This document shows, piece by piece, positions 19,487 through 29,303 of a stretch of DNA of 64,000 nucleotides. How positions within the stretch are numbered: the first letter of the stretch is position 1; the number at the start of each line of letters is the position of its first letter. The notes under the pieces were generated by a model. It did not search any database, was not told the DNA's origin, and saw only the letters and a list, made by a program, of their open reading frames with translations. The stretch is from Clostridium sp. MD294 (GTDB lineage Bacteria > Bacillota > Clostridia > Lachnospirales > Anaerotignaceae), in contig NZ_CP097810.1 of the NCBI RefSeq assembly GCF_000364165.2, positions 1,738,130 through 1,802,129 of the forward strand, in the 5' to 3' direction. A program made the position numbers and the translations under genes.

Positions 19487-20959
19487 ATGAAAAAAATAAA
19501 TAAAATAATAGCTGTTTTGTTTATTCTGTTAATGGCATTTCCTAATATTGTTTTTGCAGCAGAAGCACCACCTGAAATAGTTGCACAAACAGCAATATTA
19601 GCAGAAGCATCAACAGGAAAAATTATATATCAAAAAGATATGGATAAAAAAATGTATCCAGCAAGTATGACAAAATTATTGACAGCAATCATTGCATTAG
19701 AACATCTTAAACCAGATGACTTAATTACGGTAGGTTCTGAAATTAATGAGATACCAGCAGATTCTAGTAAAGCAGGACATACTAGAGGAGAAACACTTAC
19801 TGTTAAAAATTTAATTCGTGGATTACTTATTCCTTCTGGAAATGATTCTGCTAATGTATTAGCTGTTACAGTAGCAAGAAAAATAGAGAATAATCAAGAA
19901 CTTCCTTATGAAGAATGTATAAAAGTTTTTACAGAATTAATGAACGAGAAAGCAAAACAGTTAGGTGCTACAAATTCTCATTTTGCTAATGCTCATGGTT
20001 ATCACGATGAAAATCATTATACTACAGCACATGATATGTTTTTTATATCACAAGAAGCACTCAAAAATGAAACAATATCAGAAATTGCAAAAGAAAAAGG
20101 ATATTCTGGAGATGGTGTAGAAGGTGATATTGCAGGGTTTGAAAATGATACATTAAAAATAAGAAAGTATAATTGGACAAACCATAATTTATTGGTGACG
20201 GATAATGAATATCAATATGAATATGCAATTGGCTTAAAAACGGGCTTTATGGACGAGGCAGGGGATTGCCTTTCAGCAGCAGCACAAAAAGATAATACTA
20301 CATTAATAGCTGTTGTGTTTCATTCAGAAGACCCAGCACGCTGGACAGATACAAAAGCATTATTTGAATATGGTTTTGATAATTTTGATATGTTAGATTT
20401 GCAAAAATCAGGTGATGTTGTAGATACAGTTGCGTTGTCAAAACATAATAGACTTTTAGGGGATACATTAAATATTGTTGTAAAAGAAGATATTAATGAA
20501 TATATGCTAAAAGAAGAAGCAGAAACAATAGAAAAAGTGATAGAATATAAAAGTGATTTAGTAGAGCAACAAAAAAATAAAGAAGATAATACCACAAAAT
20601 TAAAAGCACCTATTTCAACAGCAGAACCTATTGGAAAAATGACTTATAAAAATTCAAAAAATGAAGTGATAAAAGAAACAGACATTTATGCAGAAAAAGA
20701 AATAGAAAAAGGCACAATATTAACTACAATAAAATATTTCTTTCAAAATTTAACAAGCAATTTGTTTTCTTTTTCATTAAAAAGTGTTGCTATTATAATA
20801 GGAATTGTAGCAGCAGTGATTGCATTGTTAGCAGGCATAATAGCAGTAATGGCAAGTCGTAGAAATAGAAGAAGACGTTCTAAATATATTTTTAAAACAA
20901 ATCGTCGCAAACATAGTCGTAATGATGGCCGTCGCATGAGAAGAAGAAGACGCAGATAA
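19487..20959 (+). CDS. D-alanyl-D-alanine carboxypeptidase with Arg-rich C-terminal tail
   Basis: Low-molecular-weight penicillin-binding protein (DacF/PBP5 family) that trims the stem-peptide D-Ala. 490 residues: signal peptide (ends VFAAEA), SxxK motif SMTK (~residue 55), SGN motif in IPSGNDSAN, KTG motif in GLKTGFMD. A beta-rich domain follows, then a transmembrane helix (~residues 427-452) and a cytoplasmic tail of ~40 residues with about 20 Arg, ending in a run of Arg. The ATG at 19487 is chosen for the AGGAAGGA RBS and the intact signal peptide. Most family members end in an amphipathic anchor, so the TM plus Arg tail is unusual. Confidence 0.92.
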   Translation: MKKINKIIAVLFILLMAFPNIVFAAEAPPEIVAQTAILAEASTGKIIYQKDMDKKMYPASMTKLLTAIIALEHLKPDDLITVGSEINEIPADSSKAGHTRGETLTVKNLIRGLLIPSGNDSANVLAVTVARKIENNQELPYEECIKVFTELMNEKAKQLGATNSHFANAHGYHDENHYTTAHDMFFISQEALKNETISEIAKEKGYSGDGVEGDIAGFENDTLKIRKYNWTNHNLLVTDNEYQYEYAIGLKTGFMDEAGDCLSAAAQKDNTTLIAVVFHSEDPARWTDTKALFEYGFDNFDMLDLQKSGDVVDTVALSKHNRLLGDTLNIVVKEDINEYMLKEEAETIEKVIEYKSDLVEQQKNKEDNTTKLKAPISTAEPIGKMTYKNSKNEVIKETDIYAEKEIEKGTILTTIKYFFQNLTSNLFSFSLKSVAIIIGIVAAVIALLAGIIAVMASRRNRRRRSKYIFKTNRRKHSRNDGRRMRRRRRR

Positions 20960-20964
20960 AATAT

Positions 20965-21001
20965 AAAAATAGCGAATGTTAATCATAACACTCGCTATTT
21001 T
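20965..21001. terminator. Bidirectional terminator
   Basis: AAAATAGCGAATGTT / AACACTCGCTATTTT with one mismatch, followed by T-rich DNA and preceded by A-rich DNA, lies between convergent genes. Confidence 0.85.
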
Positions 21002-22138
21002 TTAATTTTTGGGAGGCCTTGGCCCTTCAAATTGATAATAGTCTGTTTTAATACGTCCATTAAATAATTTTCGTTTTTTATCTGCTTTTCTTCCAAAAAG
21101 ACTTTCAAAATATTCCATAGAAGTAATCAAATAAGTTGACCATGTTTTGTCTTGTTGCATTAACTCACCTAAAACCCTATAGATATTTTCTACTTCTTTT
21201 AATTCTCCTATTCTTTCACCGTAAGGAGGATTTGTAATCAAAACACCATATTTACCAGGTAATTTTAAATCGAAACAAGATTTTACTTCAAATTGTATAC
21301 AATCGTCAACACCTGCTTTTATAGCATTTTCTTTTGCTAAAGCAATCGCTTCTGCGTCAATGTCACTTCCATAAATTTCAGGCATAACATCATATTTTAT
21401 TGCTTTATATGCTTCAATACGTTGTTGTTTCCATATTTTTTGACCTATTCTTTCCCACTGTTCAGAAGCAAATTTTCGATTTAATCCAGGTGCTATATTT
21501 CTGGCTATCATAGCTGCTTCAATGGGAATAGTACCAGAACCACAAAAAGGGTCTAAAAGAATACGTTCTTTTCTCCAATAACTTAACTGCACCATAGCAG
21601 AGGCTAATGTTTCTTTTAAAGGTGCAATCATGGCGTTTTCTCTGTAACCTCTTTTATGAAGTCCAGAACCAGAAGTATCTATAGCTAATGTAACAATGTC
21701 TTTTAATATACCAACTTGTATCGTGTAAGAAGCACCTGTTTCATCAAACCAGTCTGTATGATATTTTTGTTTTAATTTTTCAACTACTGCTTTTTTAACA
21801 ATAGCTTGGCAGTCTGGAACACTGAACAATGTGGATTTTACAGATTTTCCTACTACAGTAAATTTACCATCTTCTGTAATCCATTCTCCCCAAGGTAATG
21901 CTTTTGTCTGTTCAAAAAGTTCATCAAATGTTACTGCTTTAAAAGTACCCATTTTTATCCAAATACGTCCTGCACATCTCAGCCATAAATTTGCTTTTGC
22001 TATTGTTGTTTCATCTCCTGTAAATTCTACTCTACCATCATATGTTTTTACATTTTTAAAACCTAATGCAATCACTTCTCTTTTTAAAACAGCTTCTAAA
22101 CCAAATGTAGAAGAAGCAATAAAATTAATATTTGACAT
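21002..22138 (-). CDS. THUMP-domain class I SAM-dependent RNA methyltransferase
   Basis: 378 residues, YpsC/RlmL N-terminal type, probably an m2G methyltransferase of 23S rRNA. N-terminal ferredoxin-like/THUMP region (ASSTFGLEAVLKREV ... YTIQVGILKD), then a Rossmann methyltransferase domain with LLDPFCGSGTIPIEAA (SAM binding) and the catalytic TNPPYGERIG motif of N-methyltransferases. RBS CGGAGA. Single gene. Confidence 0.9.
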   Translation of the reverse strand: MSNINFIASSTFGLEAVLKREVIALGFKNVKTYDGRVEFTGDETTIAKANLWLRCAGRIWIKMGTFKAVTFDELFEQTKALPWGEWITEDGKFTVVGKSVKSTLFSVPDCQAIVKKAVVEKLKQKYHTDWFDETGASYTIQVGILKDIVTLAIDTSGSGLHKRGYRENAMIAPLKETLASAMVQLSYWRKERILLDPFCGSGTIPIEAAMIARNIAPGLNRKFASEQWERIGQKIWKQQRIEAYKAIKYDVMPEIYGSDIDAEAIALAKENAIKAGVDDCIQFEVKSCFDLKLPGKYGVLITNPPYGERIGELKEVENIYRVLGELMQQDKTWSTYLITSMEYFESLFGRKADKKRKLFNGRIKTDYYQFEGPRPPKN

Positions 22139-22227
22139 AAGTTTCTCCGTTCTTTTATTATAATATGATAAAAATTTATTTTGTATTATAAATTATACCA
22201 GAATTTAATGATATATGGTAATATAAC

Positions 22228-22256
22228 TTGAAAAAAAAACAAAAAAAATGTATAGT
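22228..22256 (+). promoter_or_regulatory. Sigma-A promoter for tgt
   Basis: TTGAAA and TATAGT with a 17-bp spacer; TG immediately precedes the -10. Confidence 0.65.
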
Positions 22257-22291
22257 ATTAAAAATAATATAACAAAGAAATGAGGAAAAGT

Positions 22292-23422
22292 ATGTATAAA
22301 TTATTAAAAGTAGAGGGTAGAGCAAAAAGAGGAGAATTTTATACTCCTCATGGTGTCATACAAACACCTGTTTTTATGAATGTAGGTACAATAGCAGCTA
22401 TAAAAGGCGCAGTATCTTCAGAAGATTTAGAAAGAATAAATTGTCAAGTAGAATTGTCAAATACTTATCATTTGCACGTTCGTCCAGGAGATGAAATTGT
22501 AAAGAAATTAGGCGGTATTCATAAATTTATGGTTTGGAATAAACCAATATTAACAGACTCTGGAGGATTTCAAGTATTTTCATTAACTTCTTTAAGAAAA
22601 ATAAAAGAAGAAGGCGTTTATTTTTCTTCTCATGTAGATGGAAGAAAAATTTTTATGGGACCAGAGGAAAGTATGAAAATACAGTCAAATTTAGCATCTA
22701 CCATTGCTATGGCATTTGATGAGTGTATTGGTATTCCAGCGGAAAAAGAATATGTTAAAAATTCTGTAGACAGAACAACAAGATGGTTAGAACGTTGTAA
22801 AAAAGCACTTTATGAATTAAATCAAAAAGAAGATACCATCAATAAAAAACAAATGCTTTTTGGTATTAATCAAGGTGCAATATATGAAGACATTCGTATT
22901 GAACACGCAAAAAGAATTTCTGATATGGATTTAGATGGTTATGCTATAGGTGGATTAGCAGTAGGAGAAACTCATTCAGAAATGTATCATATATTGGAGG
23001 AAGTAGTGCCTTATTTACCTCAAAATAAACCAACGTATTTAATGGGAGTAGGTACACCAGAAAACATACTAGAAGCAATAGAAAGAGGCGTTGACTTTTT
23101 TGACTGTGTATTGCCCTCTAGAAATGGCCGTCATGCTCATGTTTATACGAATGCAGGTAAATTAAATTTATTAAATGCGAAATATGAACTAGATGATACC
23201 CCTATAGAACAAGGCTGTGGCTGTCCTGCTTGTCAAAGATACACAAGGGCATATATTCGCCATTTATTTAAAGCAAAAGAAATGCTTGCTATGAGATTGT
23301 GTGTACTTCATAATTTATACTTTTTTAATCAAATGATGGCGGAAGTAAGGCAAGCATTAGAAGAGGGACGTTTCGCTCAGTATAAAAAACAAAAATTAGA
23401 AGGTTTTAAACAGAATTCATAA
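22292..23422 (+). CDS. tgt: tRNA-guanine transglycosylase
   Basis: Exchanges G34 for preQ1 in queuosine-type tRNAs. 376 residues. Catalytic-Asp segment LTDSGGFQVFSL, nucleophile region SRNGRHAHVYT, and the zinc ligands CGCPACQR followed by IRHLFKAKEM. The ATG at 22292 is preferred to one at 22280 because the GAGG RBS lies between them. It sits ahead of yajC as in many clostridia, where secDF often follows; secDF is not present here. Confidence 0.96.
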   Translation: MYKLLKVEGRAKRGEFYTPHGVIQTPVFMNVGTIAAIKGAVSSEDLERINCQVELSNTYHLHVRPGDEIVKKLGGIHKFMVWNKPILTDSGGFQVFSLTSLRKIKEEGVYFSSHVDGRKIFMGPEESMKIQSNLASTIAMAFDECIGIPAEKEYVKNSVDRTTRWLERCKKALYELNQKEDTINKKQMLFGINQGAIYEDIRIEHAKRISDMDLDGYAIGGLAVGETHSEMYHILEEVVPYLPQNKPTYLMGVGTPENILEAIERGVDFFDCVLPSRNGRHAHVYTNAGKLNLLNAKYELDDTPIEQGCGCPACQRYTRAYIRHLFKAKEMLAMRLCVLHNLYFFNQMMAEVRQALEEGRFAQYKKQKLEGFKQNS

Positions 23423-23430
23423 GTCTTTTG

Positions 23431-23459
23431 TTGACGTATGACAATAAATTTTATATAAT
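23431..23459 (+). promoter_or_regulatory. Sigma-A promoter for yajC
   Basis: TTGACG and TATAAT with a 17-bp spacer, 45 bp before the yajC start. Confidence 0.75.
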
Positions 23460-23504
23460 AATATATTGTATATAAAGTTTATAGAAAGATAAGGAGAATG
23501 TAAT

Positions 23505-23984
23505 ATGAGTTTATCAACATTTTTATTAGATGCTAGTACACCAATAATACCTTCAGGTGGAACACAGGCAGCAGCACCTGTTGCAGATGCAGCAGCACAA
23601 ACACAACAAGCGGCAGGGGGTTTTGGAGGCAATCCTATTATGGTAATTATAATGTATTGCGTCATTATATTTGCAGTAATGTATTTCTTTTCTATTCGTC
23701 CTACAAGAAAAAGAGAGCAAAAAATGGAAGAATTAAGAAATGAAATTGCTGTTGGGGATACTGTAATGCTCAATAGCGGATTGTTCGGAAAAGTTGCAGA
23801 TATTACAGCAGAATGTTTTGTGATTGAATTTGGTACAAACAAAGGTGTAAAAATACCTGTTTTAAAACAAGAAGTGTTTGTAAAAAAAGAGCCAAATCTT
23901 TCTAACAAAGAAATTGAACAGCCAAAACCAGAAAAAGAGAAAAAAGGTTTTCTTGGATTAGGAAAGAAAAAAGAGTCTGAATAA
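23505..23984 (+). CDS. yajC: Preprotein translocase subunit YajC
   Basis: 159 residues. An Ala/Gln-rich N-terminal extension (~40 residues) precedes one transmembrane helix (PIMVIIMYCVIIFAVMYFF), then FSIRPTRKREQKMEELRN and the small beta domain (VGDTVMLNSGLFGKV). The cytoplasmic tail is Lys/Glu-rich. It associates with SecDF in other bacteria. RBS AAGGAGA. Confidence 0.93.
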   Translation: MSLSTFLLDASTPIIPSGGTQAAAPVADAAAQTQQAAGGFGGNPIMVIIMYCVIIFAVMYFFSIRPTRKREQKMEELRNEIAVGDTVMLNSGLFGKVADITAECFVIEFGTNKGVKIPVLKQEVFVKKEPNLSNKEIEQPKPEKEKKGFLGLGKKKESE

Positions 23985-23987
23985 AAT

Positions 23988-24013
23988 AAAAAAGCCCTGA
24001 GTGGGCTTTTTTT
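23988..24013. terminator. Terminator after yajC
   Basis: AAAAAAGCCC / GGGCTTTTTT with a 5-nt loop. It can serve yajC and, in reverse, the minus-strand gene that ends at 24067. Confidence 0.85.
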
Positions 24014-24066
24014 AATATGTCAAAAAAAATACTAATTTTTATAAAAAGTCTTTTTATATCATTTTT

Positions 24067-25143
24067 TTAGTTGAGAGGAATATATCCACTTTGTTCTATT
24101 AGTTGCTGTCCTGTTGGTGATATTAAATATTGTACAAGATTTCTTTCTGGTGAATTTGTACTACTATTTGTTCTAACAATAGCATAATAATTTGTCATAA
24201 TAGGATAAATACCTCTTTTGATATTTCTTTTAGTAGGATATATGCCATCAATAGCAAGCATTTTTATATTATAATCAAAAAGTATATTATAGGCATAATA
24301 ATAAGTGTCATATCCTATAGCATATTCTCCACCATCATAGTAAGAAGTTACTTTTTCCAGTTCACGATTTTCATTTTGTTTAATTTGGTGTGGTGGTGTC
24401 ATAATTCTATCTTTAGACAAAACAAAAGAATAAAATAAATATTGTATTAAGGAATTTTCAGGCTTTTGATATGCAACAATATTTTCTTCTTCTCTTGTAA
24501 AGTTTTCCCAATTTGTAATACTACCAGAATAAATATTTTGAATGTCTTCTAAATATAAATTTTGTAAACTGTTTTTGTTGCTGACTAAAAAAACAATAGC
24601 TTCATTTGCAATAGGAATTAATTCTAATTCTGTATAATATTGCTGCTGTAATGATAATAAATCATCAGAAAGAAAAGGAGAAAGTATTATATCATATTCT
24701 CCAGATAATAAATTTTGAATATTATTTTCTATTGTATCGTAATATAGCATAGTTTCGTGTTCTGGTATATTATGCTCAAATGCAGAAAGAATATTTTCAC
24801 CTATAGCAGCTGTAACAGCACAAACGCCAATTTTAGGAAAAGCACCATCATAAAAGTCCGTTGTAGAAAATTGTGTCCAGTCAATTTGAGGCGTTTCTTC
24901 TGTCATATCTTCTGGTGTTTGTTCTATATTTTCAGATAGTTGTTCTGTATTTTCTGGTGTTTGCTGTGTATTTTGAGTTGTTTTTTGTGTTTCTGTTTTA
25001 GGTGTTTGTTCTGTTTTTTTGTCAGCAGTTTGTGTTTGCTGTTGTGTTTTTTCTGCAAAGCTCATATAAATTGCAGTAGAAATCATACTAACAAATAATA
25101 AAATAAATAAAAAAGATATTACTATTTTTGTAGGCTTTTTCAT
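24067..25143 (-). CDS. PstS-like membrane-anchored solute-binding protein
   Basis: 358 residues. An N-terminal membrane anchor (residues ~8-28) is followed by a ~75-residue Thr/Gln/Glu/Pro-rich spacer with near-repeats such as TPENTEQ and SENIEQT, then a periplasmic-binding-fold domain like phosphate-binding PstS: GEYDIILSPF, EAIVFLVSNKNSLQNLYLEDIQNIYSGSI-type segment, and LVQYLISPTGQQLIEQSGYIPL at the end. No pst permease genes are nearby. It is co-transcribed (16 bp gap) after the lipoprotein at 25159. It may be a sensor or surface-bound ligand-binding protein; ligand unknown. Confidence 0.8.
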   Translation of the reverse strand: MKKPTKIVISFLFILLFVSMISTAIYMSFAEKTQQQTQTADKKTEQTPKTETQKTTQNTQQTPENTEQLSENIEQTPEDMTEETPQIDWTQFSTTDFYDGAFPKIGVCAVTAAIGENILSAFEHNIPEHETMLYYDTIENNIQNLLSGEYDIILSPFLSDDLLSLQQQYYTELELIPIANEAIVFLVSNKNSLQNLYLEDIQNIYSGSITNWENFTREEENIVAYQKPENSLIQYLFYSFVLSKDRIMTPPHQIKQNENRELEKVTSYYDGGEYAIGYDTYYYAYNILFDYNIKMLAIDGIYPTKRNIKRGIYPIMTNYYAIVRTNSSTNSPERNLVQYLISPTGQQLIEQSGYIPLN

Positions 25144-25158
25144 ATAAAACTCCTTTTG

Positions 25159-26595
25159 TTAAAAATTTGAATATTTTGAAAAATCAAATAGTTTGCTTTC
25201 ATAAACAATATTCATAGTACCATCTTCAGCGGGAGGTTGTAGTGGTACAGTAATTTTTCCGCTATTTTCTAATGTAAAATCAGTATCATCTAAATGAAGT
25301 TGTTGTACTTCTGTTAAATTGTCTATGATGTCAGGTAGCAATAAATCTCGAACAGATAATTGTTCTCCACTTGGCATATGTATTAATATGTTTCTTTGAT
25401 TAAATAAATATTGATTGTTTACTGTAGCATTGCTTAATATAAATACTTTTAAAAAAGGACCTACCCCTTTAAATGCTACTACTTTAAAAGAACAAGTGTC
25501 TGCTTTTGAAATATAGTTTAACATAGGGTTTGTATCAGCGTATATTCTTTGTGATACATCTAATTGTTCATTTACTCTATCTGTCATAGTTTGATTTTTA
25601 TAATTTCTGACAGCAATGAATAATGTGTCATCACAGCCTTCTATGGTAATAGAACTGTCTTGCTGTATTGAAAAAGTATCCGTTGTATCAATAAACTGTT
25701 TTGTAAGTAAATTTGGAATATCCATAATGTCTTCTACTTCATTAGGTGAAAATGATAAATAGGGTATTAAAAGAGATAAATTTAATGTAACAGTAGTATT
25801 ACCAATACAATAAGGATTTTGCTCATTTAATAATACTAAAAAATGCGGTTCAGTATTTGTATCAATTCCACTTTCATAACATAACGAAAAATCATTTTCA
25901 GATAAATTAGAAAAAGAACGTTTTAATACATTAAAATGTTCTTCATTTTCAGATAACAGTTTGTTTTGAATATATTTTTGTAATACAGAAATATATTTTT
26001 TATCTGAAAATAATTCTTGCATTTGTGCTTCTTTATTTTCTTTGACATTATAAAATTTTGTAATATAATAAGTATTTTCTTCAATAGAATGTAGTTCTAT
26101 TTCTTCATTTGTATTTTGATTTATTATGCTAGGGGTAGCAGTTAATTTTATACTAGCATAGTATCCAATAAAAGATAATGTACCTTCAATAGAAATACGA
26201 TTTTGTAAAGAACTTTCTGGTATTGCTGTTTGCTGTTGCAGTATTGAAAAATCAATATCAGATAATACTGCATCACCAAATTCAGAACTTAAATTTTCTA
26301 TAAATGTATTTAATTCGCTTTCTAGTTTAGGCTTTAAATTTTTTGCTTTAGGCAAATGTTCTGTTATAATAATGTCATTTGATGTAAATTCTAATGGAGT
26401 AGAATATTGCACCATAGTGTTTTTTATTGTTCTGGTAGAAGGCATATAAATCCATGCAGTATATTCTGATTGTGAAGTTTTTTTAGTGGAAGCTATACTT
26501 TGTTTTTCTTCTCCAAAAAAAGTATTTATTTTTTGGCAACCTATGCAAAAGCAAACAGAAACCATCATAATTATAAGAAATGTTTTTTTTAACAT
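25159..26595 (-). CDS. Lipoprotein, possible tandem DUF3298/RsiV-like domains
   Basis: 478 residues with a lipobox (CFCIGC, cleavage before Cys 20). Two similar halves can be traced, each with long beta strands and a helix: one around KFYNVKENKEAQMQELF ... TVTLNLSLLIPYL, the other around FLKVFILSNATVNN ... MPSGEQLSVRDLLLPDI. This pattern resembles the RsiV/DUF3298 fold, but I hold that loosely. It is the first gene of a two-gene operon with the PstS-like protein. Confidence 0.7.
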   Translation of the reverse strand: MLKKTFLIIMMVSVCFCIGCQKINTFFGEEKQSIASTKKTSQSEYTAWIYMPSTRTIKNTMVQYSTPLEFTSNDIIITEHLPKAKNLKPKLESELNTFIENLSSEFGDAVLSDIDFSILQQQTAIPESSLQNRISIEGTLSFIGYYASIKLTATPSIINQNTNEEIELHSIEENTYYITKFYNVKENKEAQMQELFSDKKYISVLQKYIQNKLLSENEEHFNVLKRSFSNLSENDFSLCYESGIDTNTEPHFLVLLNEQNPYCIGNTTVTLNLSLLIPYLSFSPNEVEDIMDIPNLLTKQFIDTTDTFSIQQDSSITIEGCDDTLFIAVRNYKNQTMTDRVNEQLDVSQRIYADTNPMLNYISKADTCSFKVVAFKGVGPFLKVFILSNATVNNQYLFNQRNILIHMPSGEQLSVRDLLLPDIIDNLTEVQQLHLDDTDFTLENSGKITVPLQPPAEDGTMNIVYESKLFDFSKYSNF

Positions 26596-26755
26596 AACAA
26601 AACTCCTTCCAAATGAAAGATATTCATAATTTTATATTATAAATGTCTGCTATATTAAGAGTATAGCTTTTTGAGCAAAAAGTCAATTCGTAGATATAGA
26701 CAATTATAAAAAAATCGTTTAAAATGGAAAAAATACGTTATTAAGGAGAAAAAAA

Positions 26756-27604
26756 ATGAACTGGGGAGAAATATTTAAAGCGTTTTTATTTGGTATTGTA
26801 GAAGGTATTACAGAGTGGCTTCCTATCAGTAGTACAGGACATATGATACTTTTGCAGGAATTTGTAACATTGAAAATGTCAGCAGAATTTATGGAGATGT
26901 TTTTTGTTGTAATACAATTAGGTGCAATATTAGCAGTAGTGTTGTTATATTGGAATAAACTATTTCCTTTTTCTTTTAAAAAAGGGGTACAAATTAAAAT
27001 ACCAATATTGCAGATGTGGTTTAAAATTATATTTGCTTGTATTCCAGCAGCAGTAGTAGGTATATTGTTTGACGACCAGTTAAATGATTGGTTTTATAAT
27101 TATCAAACAGTGTCTATTATGTTAATACTATTTGGTATATTATTTTTGGTTATTGAAAATATGAACCATGGAAAAAGACCAGAAATTGTAAAACTTTCTC
27201 AAATTACATATAAAACAGCTTTTTTAATAGGATTGTTTCAGTTGATTGCTGCAGTATTTCCAGGTACTTCTCGTTCTGGTGCAACCATTATTGGAGGGCT
27301 TCTGATAGGTATGTCACGTACTGTTGCTGCAGAATTTACATTCTTTTTAGCAGTGCCTGTAATGTTTGGAGCAAGTTTGCTAAAATTGATGAAATTTGGT
27401 ATAAAATTTGAAAATGATGAAGTGGCTGTTCTTCTGGTGGGAATGATAGTAGCATTTGTGGTTTCTATTATTGCTATTAAATTTTTAATGAACTATATTA
27501 AAAAGAATAATTTTAAATCGTTTGGCTGGTATAGAATTGTACTCGGAATATTGGTATTGCTTTATTTTGGTATACAAACGCTTTTAGGTTTTATTGCTGC
27601 ATAA
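26756..27604 (+). CDS. uppP: Undecaprenyl-diphosphatase
   Basis: Integral membrane phosphatase (BacA family) that regenerates undecaprenyl phosphate for wall synthesis. 282 residues, 7-8 TM helices; active-site motifs EGITEWLPISSTGH (residues 16-29) and PGTSRSGATI are intact. RBS AAGGAG. Single gene. Confidence 0.96.
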   Translation: MNWGEIFKAFLFGIVEGITEWLPISSTGHMILLQEFVTLKMSAEFMEMFFVVIQLGAILAVVLLYWNKLFPFSFKKGVQIKIPILQMWFKIIFACIPAAVVGILFDDQLNDWFYNYQTVSIMLILFGILFLVIENMNHGKRPEIVKLSQITYKTAFLIGLFQLIAAVFPGTSRSGATIIGGLLIGMSRTVAAEFTFFLAVPVMFGASLLKLMKFGIKFENDEVAVLLVGMIVAFVVSIIAIKFLMNYIKKNNFKSFGWYRIVLGILVLLYFGIQTLLGFIAA

Positions 27605-27619
27605 GTAATATAATAAAAA

Positions 27620-27669
27620 GAACCAGATGTCAAAGTTTTTAGTATTTTAAATTTTGACATACTGGTTTT
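27620..27669. terminator. Bidirectional terminator
   Basis: AACCAGATGTCAAA pairs with TTTGACATACTGGTT (one bulge) between convergent uppP and the Sel1 gene; T-runs follow on both strands. Confidence 0.75.
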
Positions 27670-27673
27670 ATTT

Positions 27674-29173
27674 TTATTGTAAATATTCTTGTAATTCTTG
27701 TAACTGTTCTGTTGCTGCGGTATCTCCTAAATCAGATGCTTTTTGATAATAATAAAGTATTTCTTTTCCTTGTTCTGTTTCAAATATTTTTTTCAATAAG
27801 GTAGGATAAATTAGTTCAAGAGTAACAAAAGTCATAATAGCTGATGTTGCATCTATAGTAGGAATAAATAATGAAAGTATACTAAATATAACTAATATAC
27901 CTAATAACAATTTGAATTTAGTAAATGCTTCAGAAAAATTACTTTTTAATTTTATAGGATAAATAAGCTGAGAAACAATTATAGCAATACAAATTACTAC
28001 AATATTTATGCTAGGAACAAATAAAGAAACTATAATCAATATAATACACAACCATTTAATTTTTGTTACTGCTTTATTATGGTAACATCTAGCGGTGTTA
28101 TAATAAGCATAGCAATTATTTTGTTTTAATGCTTCTTCGTACCATTGCATAGCAAAAATAGTATCTTTTTTTACACCATGCCCCCTTTCATAACAAATGC
28201 CTAAATTATTTTGTGCATTAGCATCTCCATTTTCTGCTGCTTTAGTAAACCATTCTACAGCTTTTTTATAGTTTTTTTTCACACCTCTTCCTTTATAGTA
28301 ACAAATGCCTAAAAAATATTGTGCTTTTATGTGTCTTTTTTCCGCTGCCTGCATAAACCATTGTACAGCTTGTGTATAATTTTGTGTTATTCCCTGACCA
28401 TTATAGTAAAGCAAACCTAATTGAAACTGTATTTCAATATCTCCATTTTCAGCTTGTTTTTGAAATTTTTGTATAACAATATTGTTGTCTTTCTGCATTG
28501 CTTTAGAAAACCATTCTTGTGCGATGGCATCATTTTTTGTTACGCCATGTCCATAAGTATAACAAATACCTAAATTATATTGTGCTTTATCATGTCCGTT
28601 TTCAGCAGCTTTAGTATAGCATTTAATAGCTTGTATATAATCTTGTGTAACTCCGTAACCATTATAATAACAAATACCTAAATTATATTGTGCATCATTA
28701 TTTCCGTTTTCAGCAGCTTTGGTGTACCATTTCACAGCTTCTGTATAATTTTGTATTACACCCCTTCCTTTATAATAACAAATACCTAAATTATTTTGTG
28801 CATCAGCATTTCCTTGTTCAGCAGCTTTGGTATACCATTTCATAGCTTCCATATAATTTTGTATTACACCTTTTCCATTATAATAACAATTACCTAAATT
28901 ATATTGTGCATCAGTATATCCGTTTTCAGCAGCTTTAGTATACCATTTCATAGCTTTGGTATAATCTTGTTCCACGCCTTCTCCACAATTATAGCAACAG
29001 CCTAAATTAAACTGTGCTTGCGTATGTCCTTGTTCAGCAGCTTTAGCATACCATTTTGCTGCTATAGCATTATCTTTAGGCACTTTGTCACCAGCATCAT
29101 AACAAAGTCCCAATTCATATTGTGCTTGAGCATCTCCTTGCTTTGCTGCCTTCTTTAAGTCTTTTAGTACCAT
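27674..29173 (-). CDS. Sel1-repeat protein with C-terminal membrane segments
   Basis: 499 residues. Nine full 36-residue Sel1-like (TPR-type) repeats of the form AA..G...AQ.NLG.CY..G.GV..(D/N)Y..A..WY.K fill residues ~7-365, with one degenerate unit near 225. Two hydrophobic regions (~378-402 and ~420-455) follow, then another short repeat-like helix pair. The solenoid would be cytosolic and membrane-tethered. Paralogue of the next gene upstream (29304-30596). Sel1 proteins act as protein-interaction scaffolds; the partner is unknown. RBS GGGGAGA. Confidence 0.9.
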   Translation of the reverse strand: MVLKDLKKAAKQGDAQAQYELGLCYDAGDKVPKDNAIAAKWYAKAAEQGHTQAQFNLGCCYNCGEGVEQDYTKAMKWYTKAAENGYTDAQYNLGNCYYNGKGVIQNYMEAMKWYTKAAEQGNADAQNNLGICYYKGRGVIQNYTEAVKWYTKAAENGNNDAQYNLGICYYNGYGVTQDYIQAIKCYTKAAENGHDKAQYNLGICYTYGHGVTKNDAIAQEWFSKAMQKDNNIVIQKFQKQAENGDIEIQFQLGLLYYNGQGITQNYTQAVQWFMQAAEKRHIKAQYFLGICYYKGRGVKKNYKKAVEWFTKAAENGDANAQNNLGICYERGHGVKKDTIFAMQWYEEALKQNNCYAYYNTARCYHNKAVTKIKWLCIILIIVSLFVPSINIVVICIAIIVSQLIYPIKLKSNFSEAFTKFKLLLGILVIFSILSLFIPTIDATSAIMTFVTLELIYPTLLKKIFETEQGKEILYYYQKASDLGDTAATEQLQELQEYLQ

Positions 29174-29303
29174 TATTTCTCCCCTTTGTTTGTTCCCTTT
29201 ATCATATTAAACATATTTTTTGATACAACAATAATATTTTAAATTGTTTCATTTTCATATTATGATATTATAATAATACTATGCTTCTGATGTAGTTGTA
29301 ATT

